Of a stretch of 64,000 nt of DNA, positions 17,623-25,984 are shown piece after piece. How positions within the stretch are numbered: position 1 is the stretch's first letter; each line of letters opens with the position of its first letter. This DNA is from Aquariibacter albus. GTDB lineage: Bacteria > Pseudomonadota > Gammaproteobacteria > Burkholderiales > Burkholderiaceae_C. Under the pieces are notes generated by a model. The model was not told the DNA's origin. It worked only from the letters and a program-made list of their open reading frames with translations, and searched no databases. The DNA is taken from the NCBI RefSeq assembly GCF_014145335.1, contig NZ_JACIVI010000001.1, forward strand, positions 1,054,001 through 1,118,000, given 5' to 3'. The translations under genes and the position numbers were made by a program.

Positions 17623-18801
17623 ATGAACGCCCTCCGCACCGCCCCGCCACCCGCGGTCCGAAGCCGCCTGCCGCAGGTCGGCACGACCATCTTCAGCGTG
17701 ATGTCCGCCCTGGCGCAGCAGCACGATGCGGTGAACCTCGGCCAGGGCTTCCCGGACTTCGGCTGCGATCCGCGACTGATCGATGCGGTCGAGCGTGCCA
17801 TGCGCGCGGGCCACAACCAGTACGCGCCGATGCCGGGCGTCGCCGCGCTGCGCGAGCGTCTGGCCGAGAAGATCGCCGCGCTGCACGGCCGGGCCTACGA
17901 CCCGGGGCAGGAGATCACCATCACCGCCGGCGCGACCCAGGCGGTGTTCACGGCCCTGCTGGCCTTCACCCAGCCGGGCGACGAGGTGATCGTGCTGGAG
18001 CCGGCCTTCGACAGCTATGCGCCGGGCATCGCGCTGGTCGGCGCCCGCATGGTGCGGGTGGCGCTGGACGCCGACTTCCGGCCCGACTTCGACGCCCTCG
18101 CCGCCGCCATCACGCCGCGCACGCGGCTGATCCTGACGAACACGCCGCACAACCCCAGCGGCACGATCTGGTCGGCGCAGGATCTGGACCGCCTGCACGC
18201 CCTGCTGGCCCCGACCGACATCCTGCTGCTGAGCGACGAGGTCTACGAGCACATGGTCTACGACGGCCGCGCGCATGCCAGCGCGGCCGGCCACCCGGGC
18301 CTGGCCGCGCGCAGCGTGGTGATCTCCAGCTTCGGCAAGACCTACCACGTGACCGGCTGGAAGATCGGCAGCGTGGCCGCGCCGGCCGAGCTGAGCGCCG
18401 AGTTCCGCAAGGTCCACCAGTTCAATGTCTTCGCGGTCAGCTCGGCCGTGCAGCAGGGCCTGGCCGAGCACCTGCGCGACCCGGCCCCCTACCGGGAGCT
18501 GTCGGCCTTCTACCAGGCCAAGCGCGACCGCTTCCGGGACGGCCTGGCCGCCACACCGCTGCGGCTGCGGCCCTGCGAGGGCAGCTACTTCCAGGTGGTC
18601 GACTACGGCGGCCTGCGGCCGGAGCTCGCCGCGCTCGACGAGGAGGCCCTGGCGCGCTGGATGACGCGCGAGATCGGCGTGACCGCCATCCCCATGTCGG
18701 CTTTCTATGCCGACGGGCGGCAGCGCCAGCAGATCCGCTTCTGCTTCGCCAAGCGCGACGACACGCTCGACCGCGCGTTGGACCGGCTGGCCCGGCTCTG
18801 A
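17623..18801 (+). CDS. PLP-dependent aminotransferase (methionine/kynurenine aminotransferase, YbdL-like)
   Basis: 392-residue class I/II aminotransferase. The PLP lysine is Lys239 in SFGKTYHVTGWKIG. Other family segments are VNLGQGFPDFGCDP at the N-terminus, NTPHNPSGTIW, LLLSDEVYEHMVYDG and the C-terminal QIRFCFAKRDDTLDRA. The N-terminal and HVTGW segments fit the YbdL/methionine aminotransferase group, which also transaminates aromatic amino acids. It follows cysB by 13 bp, and a methionine-related activity would suit a sulfur regulator as neighbour, but the substrate is inferred. Confidence 0.9.
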   Translation: MNALRTAPPPAVRSRLPQVGTTIFSVMSALAQQHDAVNLGQGFPDFGCDPRLIDAVERAMRAGHNQYAPMPGVAALRERLAEKIAALHGRAYDPGQEITITAGATQAVFTALLAFTQPGDEVIVLEPAFDSYAPGIALVGARMVRVALDADFRPDFDALAAAITPRTRLILTNTPHNPSGTIWSAQDLDRLHALLAPTDILLLSDEVYEHMVYDGRAHASAAGHPGLAARSVVISSFGKTYHVTGWKIGSVAAPAELSAEFRKVHQFNVFAVSSAVQQGLAEHLRDPAPYRELSAFYQAKRDRFRDGLAATPLRLRPCEGSYFQVVDYGGLRPELAALDEEALARWMTREIGVTAIPMSAFYADGRQRQQIRFCFAKRDDTLDRALDRLARL

Positions 18802-18809
18802 GCCGGGCC
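18789..18809. terminator. Palindrome over the aminotransferase stop codon
   Basis: GGCCCGG (18789-18795) and CCGGGCC (18803-18809) pair around CTCTGAG; the complete 21 bases are a perfect palindrome apart from the central base. It overlaps the TGA stop and lies in the 14-bp gap to the convergent FimV-like gene. With no T-run on either side it could only be a bidirectional transcription roadblock or 3-prime stabiliser. Confidence 0.35.
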
Positions 18810-18815
18810 GGGCGC

Positions 18816-19913
18816 TCAGCCCGCCGACCCCGGGGCCGAGGGGCTCTCGTCGCCGACGGGCAGTTCGATGTCGACCTCGGTCACCGCGATCTGACGGGCC
18901 ACGTCGCAGGCGATCGCGTGCAGCAGCATCAGCTCGCGATACGCCGACAGGTCGAAACGCTGACGATCAGGTCGGCCGGCGGCGGGCCGCCGCAAGCTCT
19001 TGCCCAGGGTGGAGGCGGCCCGCAGCGGGTTCGGCCAGATCGCCACCAGGCGGGCCAGCGCCAGGGGATGTGCCTCCAGGCCGCGGTCCGGGCCGGTGTG
19101 GGCTTCCCAGGCCGGCATGGCCAGATTGAAGCGGGCCTCGGTGCGCAGGCGCAGCGCCTCCCAGGCTTCACGGTCGCCATGGCGGCTCAGGATGTCGGCC
19201 AGCTTGAGGTGCAGGCGCGGGGTCGGCGCGGCGTCCAGCGCCTCGGCGAGCAAGCCCTTGGCGGCCTCGTCCTGGCCCAGGGCGAGGAAGAAGTCGGCCT
19301 GCTGCTCGACATCGACGAGGCTGTCGGTGGCCAGTAACTCGTCCCAGCCCTCAGACGTCGGGGTGACAGGGCCAAGCGCAGGCTCAGGCTGAGTCCGCAA
19401 GCGGCCGGCCAGCAACTCTGCCTCCCCGGGAAGCGCTGCATAGGACGCGGGTCCGGTGTCCGGCGCTTCGAGCGCACTCTGACTCAGCCGGGCTCGGGCG
19501 ACATCGGCCCGAGTACTGGCTTGGTGACTGGTCGAAGGCAACGCGGTTCTCTGTCTGGCGGACACAGGCAGATGCAGGGTACGCCCAGGATCGGGCAGGA
19601 AACGCATGCGCCAACGCCAGCCGAGCAAGACCACCAGCAGACCCAAGCCGACCAGCACGAACAGGCTCATTCCCGGGCGGCTTTGGGACTGGACAGCAGC
19701 CGCAATCTGGGTTCCGGCCGAAGCCGCCGATCGAATCGGCTCGGGGCCAGCGTGAACCGTGTCACCCAAAACCGATGCGCAACCCGAAGCAATCCAGCGG
19801 ATCTGGTTAAAAAGGGCTTTGCTGGGCATGCGGTCCTGAGAATCACCGTACGTGGCGTTCACTCTACCATTAAGCTCCGGAGAGTCTTCCGTTGTAGACA
19901 TGTACGCAATCAT
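18816..19913 (-). CDS. FimV-like protein with single membrane segment and TPR-type C-terminus
   Basis: 365 residues. There is one transmembrane helix at about residues 83-99 (FVLVGLGLLVVLLGW), then a Ser/Thr/Ala-rich linker and a cytoplasmic part with DVEQQADFFLALGQDEAAKGLLAEAL (about residues 200-225). That stretch resembles the repeat in FimV/HubP proteins that organise cell-pole and type IV pilus components. The LysM domain and most of the length of full FimV are missing, so this is a short relative rather than FimV itself. The ATG at 19913 has AGGA about 10 bases upstream; an ATG at 19901 is an alternative. Base composition is visibly less GC-rich upstream of the membrane segment. Confidence 0.6.
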   Translation of the reverse strand: MIAYMSTTEDSPELNGRVNATYGDSQDRMPSKALFNQIRWIASGCASVLGDTVHAGPEPIRSAASAGTQIAAAVQSQSRPGMSLFVLVGLGLLVVLLGWRWRMRFLPDPGRTLHLPVSARQRTALPSTSHQASTRADVARARLSQSALEAPDTGPASYAALPGEAELLAGRLRTQPEPALGPVTPTSEGWDELLATDSLVDVEQQADFFLALGQDEAAKGLLAEALDAAPTPRLHLKLADILSRHGDREAWEALRLRTEARFNLAMPAWEAHTGPDRGLEAHPLALARLVAIWPNPLRAASTLGKSLRRPAAGRPDRQRFDLSAYRELMLLHAIACDVARQIAVTEVDIELPVGDESPSAPGSAG

Positions 19914-20404
19914 GTATGCAAAGTCCTGAGCCTGCTGTAGGCAAGCAGCCGGGCGTGCGGATCAACACAACCATGCTTCCGAACAGGCCGCCCTGAGAGA
20001 CGGGGCGCAGCTTCCGAAACAGTGCGTTCGCTCAGAACACCGACACCTTCTCCAATGAACAAAGGCAGGCAGCTAGCCAAGGTAGCGCATCAGGACTGGC
20101 CTGCGATCTCGGTGAGATCTCGAGCCCGGCCTGCTTTCAGGTCAAGGCTGGGGAACTGCCGCGGTGCAAAAGGGGAGACGAAATTGCTGGAGGGTTGCAT
20201 GGCCGCAGGTCCAGATATTTGACACGCTGGGCCAAGCGGGTGACGGACATGCATCATCCGACTTCCTGCGATGAAGTCGCTGAATTGTTTGGTTCCGCGC
20301 TGAACGGTCCTGCAAGGAGATCTGCTGCAAAGTCGAGCGCGGGCCCCTGTGCATGCTGACCGTGAGCGACCACGGCGCTTGATCAGCTACCTGCCCGGTT
20401 CCAT
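19914..20404. other. Intergenic region without a supportable gene
   Basis: About 490 bp between two minus-strand genes, lower in G+C than its surroundings. I see only short open frames with no recognisable family, a 6-base inverted repeat GATCTC/GAGATC at 20105-20119 and no tRNA or terminator. It may contain the promoter of the FimV-like gene at its left end. It could be a decayed gene. Confidence 0.5.
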
Positions 20405-21109
20405 CTAGACCAGCGGACGGGACGGCACTGGCTGCATCTTCTGGCCACGCGCCGGCTCGGCCGCCACCAAATGTGCCTGCCGCAACGCCCGCTGCAGGAG
20501 GCCCCAAGCCCGATCCAGGAGTTCCGGAGACAGATCGCCAGACACCTCCAAGCGCAGCTCAACGCGACCCCGCAAAGTCAGCAACTGCATGGCCTGATTT
20601 CCTGGTAGCCAGGTCCAGCTCTCGGCCAAGGCTTCAGCCAAGCCGCCTTCAAGCCAGACCTGTACCGTCCAGGGCGCCGGCGCAACGGCGCGAAAGCGCT
20701 CACGCAGCGGTTTCATGGCCGGCAAGATCAACGGCGGATACATGGCCAACCAGCGCATCGGTTCGCTGAAACCGGGATCAAGACGGGTCTGCGCGGTCGC
20801 AGTCAGACGTGTGTAAATCGCACGCTCCAAGCGCTCGGCCAGCCCGCGGCTCAGCAACAACATCTGCAGCCGAGGCGGCAGGCCAGCGTCAACCCGCAGG
20901 CGCAACACTGGATCTCGCAACCCATCGAGGGTCAGCGTTCCCCACTCGACCCGTACAGCACCCAAGTCGGACTGCCCGCTCAAACCCCAGCCCCCTTGTG
21001 TGGCCAGCGGCTGCGCGACCCACCCATGGCTTCGACCCCAGGACCTCAAGAGCCCGGCGGCTGGCTTGGGAGGACGACGCCGCAGCAAACTCCAGACGGC
21101 TGACCACAT
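20405..21109 (-). CDS. Hypothetical protein, family not recognised
   Basis: 234 residues from the ATG at 21109 (MWSAVWSLLRRRPPK). The frame is also open from an ATG at 21181, but that extension would abut the divergent GST gene. It has no signal peptide, no clear membrane helix and no Cys pairs. It is rich in Trp, Leu and Arg, with alternating hydrophobic stretches such as VRVEWGTLTLDGLRDPVLRLRVDAG and VELRLEVSGDLSPELLDRAWGLLQRAL that look like beta strands followed by helices. The sustained frame and codon pattern support a real gene. It is not obviously part of any neighbouring pathway. Confidence 0.55.
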   Translation of the reverse strand: MWSAVWSLLRRRPPKPAAGLLRSWGRSHGWVAQPLATQGGWGLSGQSDLGAVRVEWGTLTLDGLRDPVLRLRVDAGLPPRLQMLLLSRGLAERLERAIYTRLTATAQTRLDPGFSEPMRWLAMYPPLILPAMKPLRERFRAVAPAPWTVQVWLEGGLAEALAESWTWLPGNQAMQLLTLRGRVELRLEVSGDLSPELLDRAWGLLQRALRQAHLVAAEPARGQKMQPVPSRPLV

Positions 21110-21198
21110 GACGGATGCGCTGCTAAGGTGAGACGTCTCGTGCCAGTTGGCGCGGGCCGTCGTCGGCGGAACCGACTGCATCCAACGCCACGGTCATC

Positions 21199-21885
21199 AT
21201 GGTCACAGTGTATTCATGGCCGACACCCAATGGCCACAAGGTCCACATCCTGCTGGAAGAGTGCGGCCTGCCCTATCAGGTCGAGCCGGTCGACATCGGC
21301 GCGGGCGCGCAGTTCGACCCGGCCTTCCTCGCGATCAGCCCGAACAACAAGATCCCCGCGCTGGTGGACCCGGACGGCCCGGGGGGGGCACCGATCAGCC
21401 TGTTCGAGTCCGGCGCGATCCTGATGTACCTGGCCGAGAAGACCGGCCGCTTCCTGCCGTCCGAGCCGCGGGCGCGCTGGTCGGTGCTGCAGTGGCTGAT
21501 GTTCCAGATGGGCGGCGTCGGGCCGATGCTGGGCCAGGCGCATCACTTCCGCCTGTATGCGCCCGAACCGATCGACTATGCGATCGAGCGCTACACGCGC
21601 GAGGCCCGGCGGATCTATGGCGTGATGGACCAGCGTCTGGTCCACAGCGCCTGGCTGGCGGGTGAGGACTACTCGATCGCCGACATCGCCGTCTGGCCCT
21701 GGCTGCGTACGGCCGAGCGACAGGGCGTCGACTGGAGCGATTTCCCCCGGCTGAAGGCCTGGTTCGACCGCATCGCCGAGCGGCCGGCCGTCCAGCGTGG
21801 CCTCGCGGTGCTGGCCGATCGCCGCAAGCCGCTGACCGACGAGAAAGCCCGCGCGCTGCTGTTCGGCCAGGGCCCGAAGGCCTGA
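21199..21885 (+). CDS. Glutathione S-transferase family protein (YfcG/YghU-like)
   Basis: 228-residue cytosolic thiol transferase. The N-terminal thioredoxin-fold domain begins MVTVYSWPTPNGHKVHILLEECGLPY and contains the cis-Pro and glutathione-contact elements NNKIPALVDPDG and LFESGAILMYLAEKTGRFLP. The C-terminal helical domain follows with DYSIADIAVWPWL. The Asn in SWPTPNGHKV is the residue expected for YfcG/YghU-type disulfide reductases. The substrate is unknown. It is a single gene, convergent with the ABC ATPase downstream. Confidence 0.92.
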   Translation: MVTVYSWPTPNGHKVHILLEECGLPYQVEPVDIGAGAQFDPAFLAISPNNKIPALVDPDGPGGAPISLFESGAILMYLAEKTGRFLPSEPRARWSVLQWLMFQMGGVGPMLGQAHHFRLYAPEPIDYAIERYTREARRIYGVMDQRLVHSAWLAGEDYSIADIAVWPWLRTAERQGVDWSDFPRLKAWFDRIAERPAVQRGLAVLADRRKPLTDEKARALLFGQGPKA

Positions 21886-21900
21886 GCCTGCCCAGGCCCC

Positions 21901-22596
21901 TCAGGCCGACGCGGCCCGGGCCGTGTCGGCCACGATACGGCCCGCCTCCAGCCGCAGCTGGCGGTCGCAACGGGCCGCCAGGCCCAGGTCGTGGGTGACC
22001 ATCACCAGGGTCGTGCCGCGCTCGCGGTTCAGGGCCAGCATCAGCTGCATGACCGTCTCGCCGGTCGCGTGGTCCAGGCTGCCGGTCGGCTCGTCGGCCA
22101 GCAGCAGGGCTGGCTCGACGACGAAGGCCCGTGCCAGGGCCACCCGCTGCTGCTCGCCACCGGAAAGCTTGCGCGGCGTGTGGCCGAGGCGGGCCCCCAG
22201 GCCGACCCGTTCCAGCATGGCCACCGCGCGGTCGCGGGCGCGCGGATCGCCCTGCAGTTCCAGCGGAAGCATCACGTTCTCCAGCGCGCTGAGGTGGGCC
22301 ATCAGCTGGAAGCTCTGAAAGACGAAACCCAGATGGCGTGCCCGCCAGGCCGCGCGGGCGTCCTCGTCCATGGCATACAGATCGACGCCGCCGATCCGCA
22401 CCGTGCCGCGGCTTGGCCGGTCCAGCCCGGCCAGCAGGGCCAGCAGGGTGCTCTTGCCGGAGCCGGAGGCCCCGACAATCGCACAGGACTGACGCGCTGC
22501 CAGGCTGAAGTGGATGTCGTCCAGCAGGGTCAGCAAGCCCGCAGCGTCCTCGACCGTTCGGCCGAGGTGCTCAACCGCCATCAAAATCTCGCCCAT
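21901..22596 (-). CDS. ABC transporter ATP-binding protein (LolD/YbbA-like), orphan
   Basis: 231-residue ATPase with Walker A GASGSGKST, Q-loop VFQSFQLMAHLSALENV, signature LSGGEQQR and Walker B LLLADEPTG followed by an H-loop THD. This is the MacB/LolD/YbbA subgroup, which normally works with an FtsX-like permease in lipoprotein or exporter systems. In E. coli ybbA is divergent from tesA and followed by permease ybbP; here the tesA-like gene is present but no permease follows, since the next gene is a convergent GST. The start at 22596 has GGAG directly upstream and overlaps the divergent start codon (CATG at 22594-22597). Confidence 0.9.
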   Translation of the reverse strand: MGEILMAVEHLGRTVEDAAGLLTLLDDIHFSLAARQSCAIVGASGSGKSTLLALLAGLDRPSRGTVRIGGVDLYAMDEDARAAWRARHLGFVFQSFQLMAHLSALENVMLPLELQGDPRARDRAVAMLERVGLGARLGHTPRKLSGGEQQRVALARAFVVEPALLLADEPTGSLDHATGETVMQLMLALNRERGTTLVMVTHDLGLAARCDRQLRLEAGRIVADTARAASA

Positions 22597-23371
22597 GAAC
22601 TCCGTTCCCCCAAGCCCCGGCTCGCATGAAAACCGGGGCACCGACCGGGCACTTCCCTCCCTGCGGCCCCAGGGGCGCGACTTTAGCGGTGGCACGGGAC
22701 GGCGTCGGACCCTCGCCGCCTTGGGCGTGCTGGCGGCAGGCCTGCTCGGCGGCGGCCTGTGGCTCGGCCGCCTGCCCGCACTTCAGGCAGCCCCGCCGCC
22801 CACCGTGCTGGTGCTCGGCGACAGCCTCTCGGCCGAGTACGGCCTGCGCCGCGACAGCGGCTGGGTGGCCTTGCTGCAGGCTCGTCTGGTGCAGCGCAAG
22901 CTGCCGCATCAGGTCGTCAATGCCAGCATCAGCGGCGAGACCAGCTCCGGCGGCCGCCAGCGCCTGCCGGCCCTGCTGGCGCGGCACCGGCCGGCGGTGG
23001 TCGTCATCGAGCTGGGCGGCAACGATGCGCTGCGCGGCCTGGCGCTGGGCGCGACCGAGGACCACCTGCGCGCCATGGCCCGCGCGGTGCGCGCGGCCGG
23101 CGCCCGCCTGCTGCTGCTGGGCATGCAGATCCCGCCCAACTACGGCCGCCGCTACAGCGAGGACTTCGCCGCCCTCTTCCCCCGCATCGCACGCGAGGAG
23201 GGCGCCGCCCTGCTGCCCTTCTTCCTGGATGCGGTGGCCGCGCCGGCCGACCTGAACCGCTACTTCCAGCCCGACCGCATCCACCCCAACGAAGCCGCCC
23301 AGCCGCGCATGCTCGACAGCGTCTGGCCCGTGCTGGAGCCGCTGCTGCGCAGCCCGGCCGCTGCGCGCTGA
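22595..23371 (+). CDS. tesA: GDSL/SGNH arylesterase (TesA-like)
   Basis: 258 residues from the ATG at 22595. SGNH blocks are LVLGDSLSAEYGL (nucleophile Ser), SISGETSSGG (block II Gly), ELGGNDALRGL (Asn) and DRIHPNEAAQPRML (catalytic His). These enzymes hydrolyse thioesters and esters in the periplasm; a membrane-spanning leader (GRRRTLAALGVLAAGLLGGG, about residues 36-55) precedes the domain. The start is uncertain: the ATG shares CATG with the divergent ATPase start, has no Shine-Dalgarno and leaves about 35 residues before the leader. The tesA/ybbA divergent pair is a conserved arrangement. Confidence 0.85.
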   Translation: MNSVPPSPGSHENRGTDRALPSLRPQGRDFSGGTGRRRTLAALGVLAAGLLGGGLWLGRLPALQAAPPPTVLVLGDSLSAEYGLRRDSGWVALLQARLVQRKLPHQVVNASISGETSSGGRQRLPALLARHRPAVVVIELGGNDALRGLALGATEDHLRAMARAVRAAGARLLLLGMQIPPNYGRRYSEDFAALFPRIAREEGAALLPFFLDAVAAPADLNRYFQPDRIHPNEAAQPRMLDSVWPVLEPLLRSPAAAR

Positions 23372-23385
23372 GCCGGCGGGGCGCC

Positions 23386-23928
23386 TCAGTCCTCGTCCGC
23401 CGCCGCGTCCAGGCCGGGGAAGAGCACCTCGGTGTAGCCAAAGCGCCGGAAGTCGCGTACCCGCATGGGGTAGAGCATGCCGATCAGGTGGTCGCACTCA
23501 TGCTGGACCACGCGGGCGTGGAAGCCCTCCGCCTCGCGCTCGATCAGCCGGCCCTGCGGATCGAGGCCCTCATAGCGGATCCGAGACCAGCGCGGCACCA
23601 CGCCACGCAGGCCGGGCACCGAGAGGCAGCCCTCCCAGCCCTCTTCCTCCGCCTCGCCGAGCGGCGTGATGCGAGGGTTCAGCAAGACGGTGCGCGGCAC
23701 TGGCGGCGCCTCCGGGTACCTCGGGTTCGGCGCGCCGCTGCCGAAGATCACCACCTGCCAGTCCTCGCCGATCTGCGGCGCGGCCAGGCCGGCGCCGTTC
23801 GCGGCGGCCATGGTGTCCTCCAGGTCGCGGATCAGCGCATGCAGCGCCGGGCTGTCGAAGTCGCGCACCGGCTGCGCCACGCGCAGCAGGCGCGGGTCGC
23901 CCATCTTCAACAAGGGACGCACGGGCAT
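23386..23928 (-). CDS. def: Peptide deformylase
   Basis: 180-residue metalloenzyme removing the formyl group from nascent protein N-termini. All three motifs are present: [10 protein letters not shown] (residues 45-54), EGCLSVPG with metal ligand Cys101, and QHECDHL with His143, Glu144 and His147. It starts [15 protein letters not shown]. It is a separate copy away from the usual fmt partner, so it may be a second deformylase paralogue in this genome. It is convergent with the tesA-like gene and divergent from the channel gene. Confidence 0.94.
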   Translation of the reverse strand: MPVRPLLKMGDPRLLRVAQPVRDFDSPALHALIRDLEDTMAAANGAGLAAPQIGEDWQVVIFGSGAPNPRYPEAPPVPRTVLLNPRITPLGEAEEEGWEGCLSVPGLRGVVPRWSRIRYEGLDPQGRLIEREAEGFHARVVQHECDHLIGMLYPMRVRDFRRFGYTEVLFPGLDAAADED

Positions 23929-24052
23929 CGCAAGCTCTCCTCTCCGCGGCGCCCCGACGGCACCGCGCCGGGCCCGAGCATGCCAGCCCGGACGGCGAGC
24001 CGCAGAATGCGGCGGCCGGCGCGCTGCGCCCTTGCCGCCTTGCTCCCTGCCC

Positions 24053-24937
24053 ATGGCCCGACCGCCCCGCACCCCGCCCGCCCCCGCCCCGGCCGACTTC
24101 GGCAAGCCCTTGCAGGGCGGGCGGCTGCGGCTCTACACCATCATCTTCGAGGCCGAAACCCGCGCGGGCCGAGCCTTCGACATTGCGCTGATCCTGGCCA
24201 TCCTGGCCAGCGTCGCGGTCGTCATCGCCGACAGCGTGGCCCCGCTGCGGGCCCGCCACGGCACGCTCTTCGGCGTGCTGGAATGGGTCTTCACCCTGGT
24301 CTTCACGGTCGAATACCTCGCCCGCCTGGCCTGCGTGCGGCATCCGCTGCGCTACGCCACCAGCTTCTACGGCGTGATCGACCTGCTGGCGGTGCTGCCG
24401 ACCTATCTGGCCTTCTTCGTGCCGGAGCTGCATGCCCTGATCGATGTGCGCCTGCTGCGGCTGCTGCGCGTCTTCCGCATCTTCAAGCTCGGCGCCTACG
24501 TCGAGGAGTACGGCGCGCTCGGCCGTGCGCTGCGGGCCTCGCGGCGCAAGATCGCCGTCTTCCTGTCCTTCGTGCTGCTGGTCGTCACCGTGATGGGCAC
24601 GCTGATGTATGTGGTCGAGGGGCCGGAACACGGCTTCACCAGCATCCCCACTGCGATCTATTGGGCCATCACCACCATGACCACGGTGGGCTTCGGCGAC
24701 CTCACGCCCAAGACCGACCTCGGCCGCCTGATCGCCTCGGTGATGATGCTGCTGGGCTGGGGCACGCTGGCCGTGCCCACCGGCATCGTCACCGCCGAGT
24801 TCACCGCCCAGCGCCTGGTGCGCGAACCCACCACCCGCAGCTGCCACGAATGCCTGAGCGAGGGTCACCTGCCCACCGCCCGCTTCTGCCGCGACTGCGG
24901 GGCCCCGCTGCCCGACTTCCAGCGCGACGGGGCCTAG
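24053..24937 (+). CDS. Voltage-gated-type potassium channel with C-terminal zinc ribbon
   Basis: 294-residue six-segment ion channel. The S4-like helix [17 protein letters not shown] carries regularly spaced arginines, and the pore has the filter TTVGFGD at residues 210-216, GFG rather than the more common GYG. After S6 comes a short cytoplasmic tail with Cys264-x2-Cys267 and Cys279-x2-Cys282 (CHEC...CRDC), a probable zinc ribbon; no RCK domain is present. It would conduct K+ across the inner membrane. The start at 24053 is the ATG directly before the predicted N-terminal cytoplasmic tail; no strong ribosome site is seen. Confidence 0.88.
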   Translation: MARPPRTPPAPAPADFGKPLQGGRLRLYTIIFEAETRAGRAFDIALILAILASVAVVIADSVAPLRARHGTLFGVLEWVFTLVFTVEYLARLACVRHPLRYATSFYGVIDLLAVLPTYLAFFVPELHALIDVRLLRLLRVFRIFKLGAYVEEYGALGRALRASRRKIAVFLSFVLLVVTVMGTLMYVVEGPEHGFTSIPTAIYWAITTMTTVGFGDLTPKTDLGRLIASVMMLLGWGTLAVPTGIVTAEFTAQRLVREPTTRSCHECLSEGHLPTARFCRDCGAPLPDFQRDGA

Positions 24938-25305
24938 GCCCGCCGTTCAGCGCAGGCGGGGCAGATCAGGATCGACCCCCATGCGCCGTCCGACTGGCTC
25001 ACGGGGGACGCTCGACCTTCGTGGGCATCCACGGCTCGATCCCCGAGGTCCGGGGCTCCGCCCGGGAACCTCTCGTAACAACGATCGGCTCCGTGGTAAA
25101 AATTTTGGGGAGGTTCCCCTTCGGTGGCCTGGTGTCATCCCTTGCTTGCCAGGCTTGATGAGACCGAAACGGCTGCAGCCCTACCGCCCTGGTCAAACGG
25201 ATACACGACCTGCCCTCCGGTCCAGCCTTGGGCGCCCGAGGGCGGCGGGTGATGCTGATTGCGTGCTTGGCCAACGGTTCCTAAATTTATTTCCAGGAGT
25301 TGACG
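24938..25305. other. Intergenic region with inverted repeats, no supportable gene
   Basis: About 370 bp upstream of a PEP-CTERM gene. It holds a run of small palindromic segments, including GGGGA/TCCCC beside AAAAATTTT near 25097-25120 and GCCTGG/CCAGGC arms near 25127-25155. The right end is AT-richer (CTAAATTTATTTCC, 25281-25294) and probably contains the promoter, and AGGAG at 25295-25299 serves as ribosome site for the ATG at 25306. No open frame of convincing composition was seen. Confidence 0.5.
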
Positions 25306-25854
25306 ATGCTGAAAGTGAAACCGCTGATTCTCGGTACGAGCCTGTTCGCGATGGCCCTGGGCGTGGCCACGGCCGCGCCGGTGACCTATCTGTACACGGG
25401 CAATCTGTTCGACACCTTCGTCGGACCAGCCAGCAATGGTCCGGAGACGCGAATTGCCGCGAAGGTCACGTTTGATCAGGCGTACGTCAACGCAGCGGTC
25501 AACAAGAACAGCATCCTCGATTTCGAGATGTCCACCGATGGGCTCAATTTCAGCCCGGCCAGCAACTATTTTCTGGTGACGGGAGACTTCACATTCAGCG
25601 CGGGCAACATCACCGAGTGGGACCTGTTCACCCTGGCGGCGAATCCCCGCCTGCACACCACCCACCTGCAGGACCTTTCGTATTACCAGGTCGGTCCGCA
25701 CATCGTTTCCCAAAACTCGGTGAGCAACCAACCGGGTCAATGGGTGCTGCAGACGGCCTCGGTTCCCGCCCCGGTTCCGGAGCCGGGGACCTATGCCCTG
25801 ATGCTCCTGGGGCTGGGATGCGTGGCGGCTGCAGTCCGTCGCGGCCGGCGCTGA
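25306..25854 (+). CDS. PEP-CTERM sorting domain-containing protein
   Basis: 182-residue exported protein. An N-terminal signal peptide (MLKVKPLILGTSLFAMALGVATAA) is followed by a beta-rich domain of unknown function with several Asn/Thr-rich stretches, and ends with the sorting signal: VPEPGTYALMLLGLG, hydrophobic helix, then RRGRR. PEP-CTERM proteins are processed by exosortase EpsH-type enzymes and go to the cell surface or extracellular matrix. The ATG at 25306 has AGGAG six bases upstream. The gene is less GC-rich than its neighbours. A GCGGAT/ATCCGC hairpin follows at 25877-25891. No exosortase gene is in the window. Confidence 0.9.
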   Translation: MLKVKPLILGTSLFAMALGVATAAPVTYLYTGNLFDTFVGPASNGPETRIAAKVTFDQAYVNAAVNKNSILDFEMSTDGLNFSPASNYFLVTGDFTFSAGNITEWDLFTLAANPRLHTTHLQDLSYYQVGPHIVSQNSVSNQPGQWVLQTASVPAPVPEPGTYALMLLGLGCVAAAVRRGRR

Positions 25855-25984
25855 TCCGGCACGGCGTGCGGGGCGGGCGGATCCCATCCGCTCCCGTCCT
25901 CGATCCCCTGGGTCGGGGGCGGCAGATGCAGCCTCCGACCCGGAGCGTGTCGGCACGGCCCGTGTCGACCCGCACGCCAGCATC

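Noticed and set aside
20142-20507. 121-codon minus-strand frame in the gap after the FimV-like gene
   Set aside because: It overlaps the end of the 20405-21109 gene, has no family resemblance and has a Cys/Ser/Arg-rich composition typical of chance frames.
25125-25150. Sigma-54 promoter upstream of the PEP-CTERM gene (TGGTGT...TTGC)
   Set aside because: The distance between the GG and GC elements is one base too long for the strict sigma-54 spacing, and the -24 element is imperfect.
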